Source: Chiridota heheva (taxonomy: Eukaryota > Echinodermata > Holothuroidea > Apodida > Chiridotidae). From it: DNA of 64,000 bases. The position numbers and the translations under genes were made by a program. The DNA is taken from positions 457,501 to 521,500 of the forward strand of contig JAIGNY010000872.1 of assembly GCA_020152595.1 (NCBI GenBank). The letters run 5' to 3'. Below the pieces are notes generated by a model, which was given only the letters and a program-made list of their open reading frames with translations, did not search any database and was not told the origin of the DNA. Each line of letters begins with the position of its first letter. Within the stretch, counting starts at the first letter, position 1. Below are positions 1-11,490 of the stretch, in pieces.

Positions 1-495
1 AAGACAACTTACTGGAAGGTCAGAATTAAGCATTTTGGATCAACTTTGTAACGTCTGGGACCTATTTTTAAAGAAAAGAATACTGTATAAATAAGCTGGG
101 TTTTAAATTCACGTGACTAAATATGTAACATAGCAACGGGGTTAAAGCTGATTAAAAAGTCGGTAATTGATGAAGTACCCCCCCCCTCCCTGCTCCGCCT
201 TCTCAAACATGCACGACCCACGCTGGTATTTGCATATTTTAATGACCTAGGGTCTGGTAGTACTTTTACACGCATCTTTAGAATCAAAGGATATCATTGA
301 CACTATATTGATCAACTTTAACCTTAAATTGTATTTACTCAATTTTTCGTAAATTGTTAATGATAATGATTATATTACCACGGAATATTGGCAAAGACTC
401 ACAAATCTTTCCATTCGTACACACATAAAAAATATATGGGTTACAAAACTTCAAAAAATTAATAACCTTACATCCCATATTTTTACACACATTTT
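1..495. other. AT-rich non-coding DNA
   Basis: No exon, RNA gene or recognisable repeat was seen. The stretch is AT-rich with a short C run near 180-190. Confidence 0.5.
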
Positions 496-496
496 T

Positions 497-690
497 AAAG
501 GATTAGTTCAGGGGTCAAGCATGTCCATCTTATATAAAAGAGGACTTCAAAAGAAACAAAATGGTGAAAAAGCAGTGCAAAATCTTATTCCGTTAAGGAG
601 ATATTTAAGTTGAAAGTTTGGTATTATTTCTATAGAAACGACTGAAATCAAACTAGTTGTGATGTCACAGTCTCACTGAGGATTCACTGT
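497..690 (+). mobile_element. MITE-A, left-arm fragment
   Basis: Begins AAAGGATTAGTTCAGGGGTC and runs through the arm common to six other copies in this window, into the stretch reading AACGACTGAAATCAAACTAG. The right arm is absent, so this is a truncated copy. MITE-A is my label for a non-autonomous element with inverted arms of about 120 bp and no coding capacity. Confidence 0.75.
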
Positions 691-772
691 GTTAGTTTTG
701 TACTGCTGGCCCATTTTTACAATGTTTTCCTTAAATACTTATACTGCAGGTATTAAAATTGACTTCTTTCAT

Positions 773-850
773 ATACTGCGGGCATCAAAATTGTATAATT
801 TGTCATACTGCGGGCATCAAAATTGTATAATTTGTCATACTGCGGGCATG
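773..850. repeat. Short tandem repeat, 32-33 bp unit, about 2.5 copies
   Basis: The motif TACTGCGGGCATCAAAATTG recurs near 773 and 805, with a partial third copy near 838. A diverged single copy of the flanking sequence occurs near 60,395-60,460, so the unit probably belongs to a dispersed repeat. Confidence 0.7.
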
Positions 851-943
851 TTTTCCGGTTGGTGAGCTGCACACTCCTCAGCCTACCACTTTTAGTGTGA
901 AGTGCCCCCCCCCCCCTCTTCACCCCGGGATTTCGTATTTCGT

Positions 944-1029
944 GCACGTCGTGAGTGGATAGTTGTCCTGCGTAAGCGTGTTACTCGTACATCATATGCT
1001 GAGTACATTAAGGCGATAAGGAGTTTTAA
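944..1029 (+). CDS. Possible propeptide exon of the subtilisin-like protease (tentative)
   Basis: An open stretch reads REWIVVLRKRVTRTSYAEY, which resembles the first strand of an inhibitor I9-type propeptide (pattern YIVVLK...). A GTACTC after AGG AGT TTT AA could be a donor. It lies on the right strand upstream of the first firm protease exon. However, its phase does not join directly to that exon, and about 30 propeptide residues would still be missing. Another exon would be needed between them. It may be chance. Confidence 0.25.
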
Positions 1030-1089
1030 GTACTCACTAGAGGATTATTTTAATCGACAGGGAACAATCGTAGCTTATCTTGCGTAAAT

Positions 1090-2122
1090 CTGTTTTATGC
1101 TCATCATGAGCTTAATTTACTTATTTTAACTTAATGTACTACAAGTTGCATTTTCCAAATTTGTAATTAAAGAAATCAAACGAAAAATAGACTAACCCAG
1201 ATACACAAATACTATCAAAGAAACTCACAGGTGAATAAAGAACTTAGTATGCATCTGAATTAATTTATTTTCTTTATGAACGAACACAGTTATATATGCA
1301 TGACTTTACCTACATTATTGTAAAGTTAACCAGAAAATTATGTGTGTATGATTAGCTTATTACGTCACACATAGTAACAAAAAAAATGTCCCGTAAAAGA
1401 TAAAAAAAAAACTGTCCTATGAACGGTATACACAATTAGTACATCTTATAGACATGGCGGCGAGACGGGCAATTGGTAATTTTCTCCCACGAAATTGCTT
1501 TCCCTACACTTTCCCCAAAAAATTTTTGTACGGGCATCAAAATCCTGGCGCCGCCACTGGTTATCGGAAAATAAGGCGTCTTCAGAAGACGTCAATAATA
1601 TGCTGGTATAATTTGATAATGTTCAGAGCGAAAGTCGCAAAGAAAATCAGCTAAAACGTCACAAACTTATAGAAGTAGATATTTACGGTAAAACATCGTG
1701 ACTTCTACAACATGTTGTTGGACCCCATGCCCACAGACCTACAGTATTTGTACAACAGTGGAAGTTACGAGAAAAGGAATGGTATTCTAAGCACATAATA
1801 AATTTATAAATGTTTTTCAGACGTTGAAATGAAATAAGTTCAATATGACAAGAAATTTTGAAATAATATAATGAAATGGCAGTTTATGTTCTTTTTAAAT
1901 GCTTAGTAGACAATACAATCTTGCTTACAACTTTGTAAAAACTAAAAAATAAACAAGGCTTGTAAAATCAAATTATCCGGTATCATTTAAGCAACAAGTT
2001 TGGGAATAATGATTGTTATGGCAACCATAAAGTTGAATATTGAAATTAATTGCATATGAAAAGCTTTCTTTTCCGGTTTCTTTTGAACTTTGATTTGTAA
2101 ATCTAATTCTAGTGTATTTAAT
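1090..2122. other. Non-coding, probably intron or upstream flank of the protease gene
   Basis: No convincing exon. Around 1530-1560 the words GGCGCCGCCACTGG resemble the right end of a hAT-like miniature element, but no matching left end was found. Confidence 0.4.
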
Positions 2123-2509
2123 CAGGGGCGTAGGAAGGGTCCCATCTCGGGTGCAGCGTTGATTTTAAAGCGCCCCGTGGCACCAGGGAAGCAACACCCC
2201 AAAATTTCCGATACATGCCGAAAAATTGCACCGGTAAATTAAGTTTCTATCAATGTTTAAGTTGCTGCTAATGGGGAAATCTTGCCTATTTTTGGGAATT
2301 TTTTTGACAATTTTCGGGAAATTTTAGTCAACTTTTGATATATGAATGTAGCCAAATTTTACCAAAATTTCCAATATTTTAACCAAATTTCCCTTCAATT
2401 CTACCAAATTTGACTATTTTACTTTAATTACTTCCCAATTTTACCGGGAAGGTGAAATCCCCTCAGTGGGGCAGTGTTTCACTTGTCCCTCGCTTCCTAT
2501 ACGCTTCTG
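2123..2509. mobile_element. hAT-like miniature inverted-repeat element
   Basis: The left end CAGGGGCGTAGGAAGGG is mirrored at the right end, whose reverse complement reads CAGAAGCGTATAGGAAGCGA. The flanking 8-mers TATTTAAT (2115-2122) and TACTCAAT (2510-2517) agree at 6 of 8 bases, as expected for an old 8-bp target duplication of the hAT group. No coding capacity. The inside is made of AAATTT-rich words. The hAT assignment rests only on the ends and the 8-bp duplication. Confidence 0.6.
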
Positions 2510-2710
2510 TACTCAATGCATTATATAAAAGTGGTCCGATTAACCGGTGAAACTTCAAACTTGAGCTTTATAACTAGGCTAAAACGTAATTAAGGGTCTT
2601 AACTTTCTATTTACTGTCAGACTATGATTTAATTTCCTACTTCCACAGTCCGAGATAATACCTTAATTATCATGATTTTACTGCCTTATTATTGTTTGTT
2701 TTTTGCACAG

Positions 2711-2861
2711 ATTCGTACCTTTGATGACGTTCTTTATATTGAAGAAAACGCAATTGACCGAGCAATGCAGGTTATGCAGCCACAGATGGACCCGCCATCT
2801 TGGGGACTAGATCGTATTGATCAACGGGATCTTAACTACGATAACAAATACCATCCAATCA
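2711..2861 (+). CDS. Protease exon A: propeptide end and mature N-terminus
   Basis: The acceptor is TTTTGCACAG before ATT CGT ACC; the donor is GTACGT after CCA ATC A (phase 1). It codes for [19 protein letters not shown], the typical end of an I9 propeptide, then [19 protein letters not shown], the typical start of the mature enzyme. An ATG at 2672 sits in the intron and is not the start codon. Confidence 0.9.
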
Positions 2862-5800
2862 GTACGTGACAACCTTTCTAACGCTCATAGGGAGCACTGG
2901 AATAGATTGTTTTGTGTCGTAATGATAGATGTCGGGGACATAATTCTCATTCACAAAGTTTGGGGTGGGGGGTCCCGCAGGAAGTACGGCCCTGAAATAT
3001 ATAGTTAGTTTATCATGAATTCATTAGTTTTTTTAGCCCTTCATCTGTAATTTAAGAAACGTAAACAAATAATTACATAAAGATGTTTAGCTGCCAATGT
3101 TGCACATATCAAAAAATCTTTAAAGTTTGATTAGCCGTAACTTCTGAAAATCCGCCATCTTTGATACACCAACTTCCAGAGTTTAGACAAATTACAAACA
3201 TTTGCAAAACAAACTAATGATTTTGATATATTTAGAATGATGTAAAAATTAATACTGCATGAATAATTTTTCAAAGTAGGAATCAGAAAGAAGTGAAAAC
3301 TTAAAAAATATAATGGGGATTATTTTTAAAGTCCTAATTACAATATGTGTTGGGCACTATCATTAGAGAATGAAGGTGAAAAAATGTGTGATTATCAGGT
3401 TCCAGTTTGTTTGCATTGTAATATAATACGACTGTCAGACTGTACGACGAGCTGCAGACTCCAGGATTGACGTATACTGTATGCGTCAAAACATCATAAT
3501 CTTTGTGACTACGTATGATATGAACTGAAGGACTGGGCAGGGAGTGGATACAATCTGAACTAATGGGGATTGGGGACACTATCTGGAGTGAAATTGAATT
3601 CGCTTTTCGAGTGCCGAAACACTTTATTCATTTGGCCAAACCAAAATCGTGTCATTGCTAAATGGCAATGGAATTGAAAGAAATGTATTTTGCAAGAGCC
3701 TTCATTCGGGCTTTGCTAATAGGGCGTCTTTGTTCTAAACTCTACGGCCACGACCATCCCTTTTTGGAAAAGGTTATGCTTGTATACAATATTTCTCTTA
3801 GAATTTGTTACTCTCTTTATGTGAAATGAGACAAGAATTTCTATATTGGTTAAAAGAGTTAAAATCTGAGCAAATCAGTCACAGAATTTTGGAAAAAGCA
3901 ATAATAGTGTTTGAGATGTGGCTGGTGAAATTTTGATCAGTTTTTTTATTTATGCAAAAGTTGTGATGTATGACTCGGCGAACAGCTCAAAATCTTTATG
4001 TAACTCTTTAAATTTCTTTCCTAAATCTCAGTCTCTGAAAATGATGGGAAAGTCTATTCCTGCTAGAATTTGATTCAGGGTGCGGCAAAGACTCAAACAC
4101 GTTTGGTCAGATTTTGCTGCACCCCCTCAAAGAATTATTATAGACATTTAAAGGAAATCGCTCGGCTCAAGAAATTCATATTAGCAACGCGGATAAATCC
4201 GGCCATGCTTTGTCTGACGTCACAATCAGCTGCTTCCTACAGCAAGGCTTGAACGACACACAATGGGTGATTTTTTTGTTTAAATCGAGACTACGTGTGT
4301 TATGAATGTGTGCGTGATCGGTGATTGGTCAATAGAATGCCAATAAGAAAATTTAGTGTTTGAATTTAATTTGAATTTCTTGAGGCGAGCGATTGTTTTT
4401 AAAACACAGAATTTACAAAAGAAACTACCAAGGTCACACATCACATAATTTGCATACTGATACAAAAAATGCCTGATATTTAAAAACGCTGTAAAATGGC
4501 CAATGTTAAACCGATCTTGATGAATTTGTTTGCTACTATGATGGTTTTTAACATCTTAATATATTAGTTTTAAAGCAGCTTAGCTAACGCTGCCTCTACA
4601 CGTCCATACACCTTTATTTAATGCATCACTTGTTTATTCTATGAAGCTACCGGCAAAGGCGTGACTGTGTACGTTATTGATACCGGTATTTGGCCAACCC
4701 ATGACGATTTCGATGGAAGAGCATCGGTGGGAACCGATATTATCGGTGACCGGGATGTGAGTATACAATAAATAACGAAAATCTTTGTAGTCACCTGGTC
4801 ACGTTTTACATCTTTGATCACGATATCGTGATTCAAGGATTGGTCCAGGCTTCCTAAACAAAAAGGGAGATAAGTGAATACATAAAATAGATTTCTTTAT
4901 CTTGGAGGTGGGAACCGGGCGGGCCAAATGTTGGCGGGACCATAAGTTTCACGTCGCATTAAGGTGTCCAACGTCGTTTAATCCTGCTTACTCGTTGACT
5001 CTCCTGTTCAGGGAATTGACTGTCATGGCCATGGAACCCATTGCTCAGGGACCATCGGAGGGTCATCATTTGGTGTAGCAAAGGAAGTCAACATCGTTGG
5101 TGTGCGTGTGCTCAATTGTCTTGGTTCGGGCACCAAGTCACAGACAATAGCAGGTTTGTATAAAAGCGCCCGTCTACCGAAATGTGTCCGCTATTACACG
5201 CCTTTCCCCCTCTACCTCAACCTTTTGTCCTTATAGTTCATGAACCATAGCCGCAGTTAGATCAATTTGTGTGTGCGCGTGTGTGTGTGTGTTAGGCGGG
5301 GGTGGAGTAAGCAGAGTTTAACATACCTCCGTGGTGTAGTTGTTAGTGCTTTGTCCTCTCACCCGCACGTCCCGAGTTCGTATCCCGGTGGGTGTGCAAC
5401 CAGTGAGTTCAAAACTGGTCATCAAAGACCGTGGCCGTCTTGATGTAATGTCCAGCACTGGATGCTTTCGGGAGGTTAAACCTTTCTATGCCATGTTATA
5501 CTAAGCGTGAGTAGTGCGTTGATGTTCGCTGATCTTAGATGGTAATTATAGTAGTGGTAAAAACTAAAGAGTGTGCTAATTGCACATGTTAAGTGGTGTA
5601 TAGCACGCAATATAAGGCCACAAACACATGTCATTCAAATATGTTTAAAATGCATGTTTCATCATATCGATACCAATGGCCAATTCTAAAGAATTTACTG
5701 ACGGTATTTCCCGATCAATGCTCGCTATTACAGCATATGCTGTATATATCTTAAGCAGTAACATTTTCACTCGACTTGGCCTAGGGACCAGGTCTGTAGC

Positions 5801-8800
5801 CAGGAACTCTTTCTTAAAAGTGGGTGTGGTGTGGTGGGGTAGGGTGGGGTGGGGTGGGGTTGGTTCTTAGAAAGAGTCTCCAGATTTCCTTAATTTGGTT
5901 AAGAATGGTTAGCTCAAATGGTAGTGCATCCGCTTTCAAGCCGGAGGTCGTGGGTTCGTTTCCAGGCCGGGTCATATCAAAGACTTTAAAAGTGAAACCT
6001 GCTGCCCTTTTGATTGGTTCCCAGTATAAGGGACCGGGGTAGGGTATTAGTACAGGCTTGTGCGCCGTATGTAGCAGCAGTTTTGAGCCTAAAGCTATTG
6101 TAAAGCGCTTTGAGTATACATACTTGCGTAGAAGAGCGCTATATAAAAACCAATTATTATTATCAATCTATTATATATTTTTTATTTGACGGCCCCCGTA
6201 CCCCACGCCGACTATTCTCCACGAGAGCTTCAATTTATTGCAGTGCATAACGGGTGAGAGCAACCAGTTACATCTCTACATGCTGGAACTAACATGAGAT
6301 CAATAAAAGTATTCTTATACGTTACCTGTAGCATTTTTTCTTGCTTTCAGGAATGAATTGGGTTCTTGACGAACATACACCTCCCGCAGTTGTTTCCATG
6401 TCGTTGGGTGGCAGCGTCTCCTCCAGTCAAGATGCGGCCGTTGCTGTCCTGTTCGAGAATAACATTGTTGTATCAGTAGCTGCCGGAAATAACAATGGTG
6501 ACGCGTGTCTTGGGTCACCATCAAGAGCGCATGATGTAAGTATACAATTTGTCACATTCACTGAAAACTTTAAAGATAGCCCATACGTCAATGGCGGACC
6601 CTAGGAAGACATTACACCTGTTATTGTGTTGACGTTTACAGATATACACAATGCAACTCAACGTGTTTGATTGGGTGAAACATTTGCGCAGAATAATACT
6701 GACAAGCCAATCAATAACCGCTGCGAAAGTGACGTCAATAGGATATCAGAGTTCTGATACATACTAATGACGTCAGAATTACCGGCGGCATGTCAAGCAA
6801 TTTTCTTGAGACAAGATTCCTGCTTTAATTTTAATGATCAAAGATTGTGTTATGCTAATGCACAGCATGCGTGTGATGGTAATTCCAATTATCTCAGACA
6901 TGATCCTATTCTGTATTCCTATGCTTTGCTCCTATGCATTCTAAACGGTCAGTCACAATTTTTTCCCTTGACAATTTTCATGAAGGAGGGGAGGGGAAAG
7001 GGGGTAGGGGAAAATCGCACCTGTATAGGTCTATACTGTCGTACGTCATATTTACGTCTGCAGAAGGACAGTTCTGACCGGGTTAAGTGCTTGGATTGCA
7101 TTATTGAATACTTGAACGTGTATTATGTCCCTCTTTTTAGGTGTGTGTATGTGTAGAGGTTATAAACTTACTGAAGATGGGGAGGGGGTATATAATCACA
7201 ACCCGCGTCGTGAAACTCTTTTATACTTACAGTGTTGACACTTTTGGGGATAAGGTGCCGCTTCTCATTAAACAGACCACTGTAGATAAATCCCCATCTC
7301 ACAGAAGTTTGAACCAAGGCTTATTTCATTGTTTTATCCTTAAAGGCTTTATCTGTTGGGGCAACCGACATTGCTGATATACGTGCCTCTTTCAGCAATT
7401 TCGGTGACTGCGTAGATTTGTTTGCACCAGGCGTTTCTATTACGTCATCATGGCGAGGAGCTGACGACGCAGTCAATACAATCAGTGGAACGTCTATGGC
7501 ATGCCCTCACGTATCAGGTAATGACAGTTTTGTAGAACTAAGGGGTTGGCAGATGCTGTATGAAGGAGGGGCGGGGCAACGAAAAGACACCAAAACTGTT
7601 TTATATAACTTGAAAATGTGAACAACTTCCGCAATCGCACCCCTTCCATGGAAAGTTCTAAACTGGTGCCAAAGAGGTAGATGATATTCAAAATTATTTC
7701 TCAAAATATAAATAAATTACGTTATCTTAATGAAGAGATGTTTTATTACCTAGGAATGATTCTTAATAACAGACCACAAACTTTTACAAAATTGTTCAAA
7801 TTTTTACTGATAATTTGATTAAAAGATTAATATAAAAAATTAGGTCACTCAAAATATACTTTTCGGAAAACATTTAATGAAATCATTTACATTTCCGCTA
7901 TGAAAGAAGATAGGTACAGTGGTGTAGGAACCAGGGAGGAAAAAAAGGGGGGGGGGGTGGAGGGATACGGAGCCTTCTCCCAATAATTTTATTGAGGGCA
8001 AGTACCATTTTGCCACTTCCCTAATAATTAAGGTCTAACAAATTGATGTTGAAGAGTCAGATTCCATCACGTCATTTTGAGAAATCACCTTCAACTTTCC
8101 TTAAAATTTGCTTCAATTTTCGATAAGTTTTTTTCATTTTGGGAATTTATTTTACTTTTTACGAAATTTGTTTTTATTTTCGGGAAAATTTCTTTATTTT
8201 ACGAATTTCTTTTTCAATATCAGGAAATTTGCATAAATTATCGTGAAATTTCATTAAATGTTCGTAAAATTGTCTTCATTCTCAGAATTGTTTTATCAAT
8301 TTTTAGGAAATTTCCTTAATTGGGGGAAAGTTTTTTCATTTTCGGAAAGTTTGCTTCAATTTTCGTAAAATTTGATTCGATTCAATTTTTGTAAAATGTC
8401 CTTCATTTTCGGAAATTTTTCTTCATTTTTTGGAGAATTAGCATCAATTCTGGTAAAATTTGCTTCAATTTTGTGAATTTTTTTCAACTTTCGTGAAATT
8501 TCATTTAATTTTTATGAAATTTCTTTTATTTTCGGAACATTGTCCTCACTTTGGGGAAAATTTTCATCTTTTTCGGAAAATTTGGACCAATTTTCGTGAA
8601 ATGTTCTTCAATTTCGAGAATTTTTCTTCATTTTTCGTGGCATGTTTTCAATACATTTTCGGGAAAAATAATTCAAAAAAATTTACACTTCCCCCCCCCC
8701 TCCCTCCCTCTTTTCCACAATTTTACAAATACCGTGATAAGAGACTCATACATTTTTGTCCGTTTGTCTCGGGCTGCCGTGTGCGTTGCCTGTTACGTCT

Positions 8801-11046
8801 TTCGCGAAACAAGTTGAGAGTCACAGCCAATCACCATTCGAGGATTAGTTCGCATGCTTACAAAATGGCGACCTCCATGAACCGGCTTGGGTAGCACTAA
8901 CCTAACAAGGCATCAGGGATGCCTTTTAGGTTAGTACTTCCTCTTCCTGTCCAGCCATGTAGCCAACGTAACTTTCTTTAAATATTTAGCAGATGAGGGG
9001 CCTGGGGCTATAACCACGTCGGTAAGATGCATCTCACCTGTTTGAAAATTTGAAAATAGTGAGTCATATCGGAAAGAATCAGCGCTGATGATGACCTTTT
9101 AGGGCTTTTGAAAAATTTCTGCCAAGCTATGTGTGCAGTAGAAATTTTATTTTAAATTCGATCATGGCTTTGGAGTATTCTGAAATCAAAAAAGTCCTTT
9201 GGCCCCTGGTCGAGGCTACCCCTGGTGCCAACCCTGAAAGGTACTAGAAGCAGGGTTGAATAATTGGTTCTAAATGGGTGTCTAAATCATCTAAATTAGA
9301 TGGATATTTTCCATGCTCAATGTTCATTAGGGGTGGCCTGATGTAGGCTTTTTCTGAGATATTGGCCTATGCTCCTATCCCCGCTCCCGTCATCCGAGGG
9401 GCATTGTAAATTATTGAGGAGCATTGGAATGATTAAGGGGCAATTTTAAACGTTTGAAAGGCATTTAAGTTATTTAGGTGGGCTTTCTAAATTCCCTATT
9501 TGGATAATGTAGAGCTCTACATTAATCTTGAGGGGCAGCAGGGGCAGAAATATTTTGGTTGATATGCCCCCAAATGCCCCACCACACACCATGGATACGG
9601 ATCCACGTATTTCCGTAGCGTGCTGGACCTCATTTCTCTTAAATTTAGAGTAATAAATGCCCTCCAATGGAAAGGGAAACTTTCTGCGATAGGAATTTGT
9701 GGAACGATTGAGGGCTGGGGAAAACGCTCCTCCCCCTTCCCTCTCCTCACCATGATTACGCCTCCATGACTGCAGAGAAGCAACCACTGCAAATTAGATG
9801 GGGCAGAGAAACTAAAATTTGAATCTGTTCATTGAATGCACTGGTGAAACTTTGGTCGGATATAAATGGTCCCTCCCCTATATAGGAACCTGGGGCACGT
9901 TCCCTACTTTTTACAAATGGTAAAAGTGCCGTTCATAAATAAATAGAAAAAGGATGCCTCTGAAGATAAATGAGAAAATATTTCCTTCTTAAAAATATCT
10001 TTTTGAAAAGAATTAGTGCGAGCCCCTTAAGAAAATTGAAAAAATTAAAGTTTTTGCACTCACTTTTTAACCTCCTCTCTCTGTGGGACAAATTGAAAAC
10101 ATACTTGTTGCCAGAAATCATAGTGTTACCGCCAATCTTTCTGCGGGGCGGGAGAGGGGGTGCTCCGTTGCATGTTTGTGTCTTTCGATATTATGATAGG
10201 TGAGATCCTCAATAAAATCTTCTTCAAATTCACCTGGCGTTACCCGAAAGTAACGCCGGTACATTTCCTGATCTTCCATCAGAAGTTCGCGCGCCAGATT
10301 TCCAAACGCCCCTTGTCTTTAAACGTCGATCTATCCAACATCGTACCCATATGGTAAAATTTCTTCCCCCTCCTACGCCTTATCCCTAATAAAAGGAGTA
10401 CTGCGGTGGTTTTTTGACGTTTACATGTGGAGGTTATATACATCTTTAATTAGTTATAGTCTTACGACAAACAACTGCTGTGTTCAGATGTTTGTAATTG
10501 CCTGAACATCTGAGTTTTGTTTTGCGCCTGTTTTTAGTTTTCATGTGTGCGGTGAATTTTCCATCGTGCGCAGGTGCATCAACAAATACGCAAAACAAGC
10601 GCGAAACAAGTTTCGCGTTTTCTGTTTTTTACGTCCGTGTGCGTTTAGTATGTCTACGCAACTGATTGCTAGGCCACTGATAACTGTGGCTGAAATAGGG
10701 TGCTTTATCCGCTTTGCCAGTATTTCACAATTATGGCTCTTAAGTTTCTTTTAAAGTTCACACAATCAAGCCTACTATTTCCCCCATATTTCAGGCAATC
10801 ATACCCAACATTTTTATCTGCGTCGAGTTTCTCCCCAGCACACACATGACAGCTTGAACCAACATCGTAATACGTTCTGAGATCCCTATTTTCTTTCTTT
10901 GAATTTCAGGTGCTGCCGCTTTGGTGTTCTCAAGGGGGACATCGATCACTGCGGCTCAAGTTTACAGCACCATCGAAACAGAGGCCACACTTGGAGTGGT
11001 GATCGATCCTATCGGGGCGCCAAACAAACTCCTTTACGTTCATTAG
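2711..11046 (+). CDS. Subtilisin/proteinase K-like serine protease (S8 family), six exons, 5' end missing
   Basis: Joined exons 2711-2861, 4647-4756, 5012-5153, 6351-6535, 7346-7517 and 10910-11046 give 298 codons plus TAG, with every splice phase compatible. The product is a peptidase S8, proteinase K-type endopeptidase, normally secreted as a zymogen with an N-terminal I9 propeptide. In order: end of the propeptide ([14 protein letters not shown]) and the start of the mature enzyme ([11 protein letters not shown]); catalytic Asp in VYVIDTGIW; catalytic His in [14 protein letters not shown]; substrate-binding SMSLGG; oxyanion Asn in [11 protein letters not shown]; catalytic Ser in [11 protein letters not shown]; and a C-terminal APNKLLYV, where this family usually ends. 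All catalytic residues are intact and no frame break was seen. Cysteines at DCHGH, VLNCLG, GDACLG and FGDCVD could form disulfides. The signal peptide and most of the propeptide lie in upstream exon(s) not firmly located. Introns carry SINEs. No promoter or poly(A) signal could be assigned. Confidence 0.9.
2862..4646. other. Intron between protease exons A and B
   Basis: About 1.8 kb, AT-rich. Apart from the inverted-repeat element at 4151-4399 I recognise nothing in it. Confidence 0.6.
4151..4399. mobile_element. Small inverted-repeat element
   Basis: AATCGCTCGGCTCAAGAAAT near 4151 is mirrored by ATTTCTTGAGGCGAGCGATT near 4374-4393. The arms are about 28 bp around roughly 190 bp with no open reading frame of note. 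Family unknown. Confidence 0.5.
4647..4756 (+). CDS. Protease exon B: catalytic aspartate
   Basis: Acceptor TATGAAG, donor GTGAGT. Joined to exon A it reads [18 protein letters not shown], then HDDFDGRA. The Asp of DTG is the first member of the S8 triad. Confidence 0.93.
5012..5153 (+). CDS. Protease exon C: catalytic histidine
   Basis: Acceptor CTGTTCAG, donor GTTTGT after GCA G (phase 1). Codes for [20 protein letters not shown] then [20 protein letters not shown]. The His of HGTHCSGT is the second triad member. Confidence 0.93.
5325..5505 (+). repeat. tRNA-derived SINE
   Basis: An A box-like TGGTGTAGTTGTTAGTG is followed about 40 bp later by a B box-like GAGTTCGTATCCC, then a non-tRNA body. 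The clover-leaf arms do not pair well and there is a 3' body, so it is a SINE and not a working tRNA gene. It sits in the protease intron between exons C and D. Confidence 0.6.
5905..6160 (+). repeat. tRNA-derived SINE with GCGCTATATAA tail
   Basis: The head has GGTTAGCTCAAATGGTAGTG (A box) and GTGGGTTCGTTTCC (B box). The body ends AAGAGCGCTATATAAAAACC and then ATTATTATTAT. The same head-body-tail plan occurs at 35,104-35,350. A GCGCTATATAA tail is common in SINEs of marine animals. Confidence 0.75.
6351..6535 (+). CDS. Protease exon D: substrate-binding strand and oxyanion Asn
   Basis: Acceptor TTGCTTTCAG, donor GTAAGT. Codes for [20 protein letters not shown], and later [20 protein letters not shown]. 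The first Asn of AAGNNN is in the place of the oxyanion-hole Asn. Confidence 0.93.
6536..7345. other. Intron between protease exons D and E
   Basis: No repeat or second gene recognised. Open frames here, such as 6767-7156, have no protein-like features. Confidence 0.5.
7346..7517 (+). CDS. Protease exon E: catalytic serine
   Basis: Acceptor CTTAAAG, donor GTAATG after TCA G (phase 1). Codes for [20 protein letters not shown], then DLFAPG and [12 protein letters not shown]. The Ser of GTSMA is the nucleophile. Confidence 0.93.
8080..8680. repeat. AT-rich degenerate tandem array of about 30-35 bp units
   Basis: Words like TTTCGGAAAATTT, AATTTTCGTGAAATTT and TTCATTTTCGG recur every 30-35 bp across 600 bp, with poor conservation. 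Similar words are seen at 2270-2420 and 14,480-14,560. The open frames here are products of the periodic AT-rich sequence. Confidence 0.6.
8690..10909. other. Rest of the intron between protease exons E and F
   Basis: About 2.2 kb with polypyrimidine stretches (8690-8715) and G-rich patches, but no exon or named repeat. Phrases such as AGGGGCAGCAGGGGCAG (9530-9545) hint at decayed DNA-transposon remnants. Confidence 0.4.
10910..11046 (+). CDS. Protease exon F: C-terminus and stop
   Basis: Acceptor GAATTTCAG. Joined to exon E it gives [20 protein letters not shown] and ends [12 protein letters not shown] before TAG (11044-11046). APNKLLYV is the usual last strand of proteinase K-like enzymes, so the reading is complete at this end. 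No AATAAA was noticed in the following 200 bp. Confidence 0.88.
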
Positions 11047-11370
11047 TACATTCTTGAATGGTCTTGTGGGTTTGTATGGGGTCCTTAACAGTATTAGAAA
11101 CATCATAAGGGTAGAGTTATGCACTTTTACTAAAAGGTAATCTTGAAATATATATATATATATACTGAACTGTCACGTGGCGGAAAGGAATTGTCTCAAA
11201 TTGAGAGAATCTTCAGTTTTTGTTTTTTTAATCATATAACTTTCAGTTTGAAAATATGAATTGATAAGAAACAAAACAGCGGTATGATCTCACTTCAGTA
11301 GGAATGTGACTCTTGACCGAATGACGATCCCCAGTCACGTGATAGCCACATGTCTTGTCTTGTCTTAAGA

Positions 11371-11490
11371 AACTTTAAGAGGCATGCTCCCTACATGCCA
11401 TATGCTCTCAACAGGCATGCTCCCTACATGCCCTATGCTCTCAACAGGCATGCTCCCTACATGCCATATGCTCTCAACAGACATGCTCCC
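11371..11490. repeat. Tandem repeat, 33-bp unit, about 3.5 copies
   Basis: GGCATGCTCCCTACATGCC recurs three times, each followed by a variant of ATATGCTCTCAACA. The 33-bp unit keeps the reading frame, so both strands appear open here. There is no other sign that it is coding. Confidence 0.85.

Noticed and set aside
2672-2710. ATG at 2672 as the protease start
   Set aside because: A good acceptor (TTTTGCACAG) lies at 2710, and the residues before it look like intron. S8 enzymes need a longer propeptide.
5340-5405. Functional tRNA gene
   Set aside because: A and B boxes are present, but the arms pair poorly and a SINE body follows. The same applies to 5905, 35,104, 35,965, 53,650 and 58,470.
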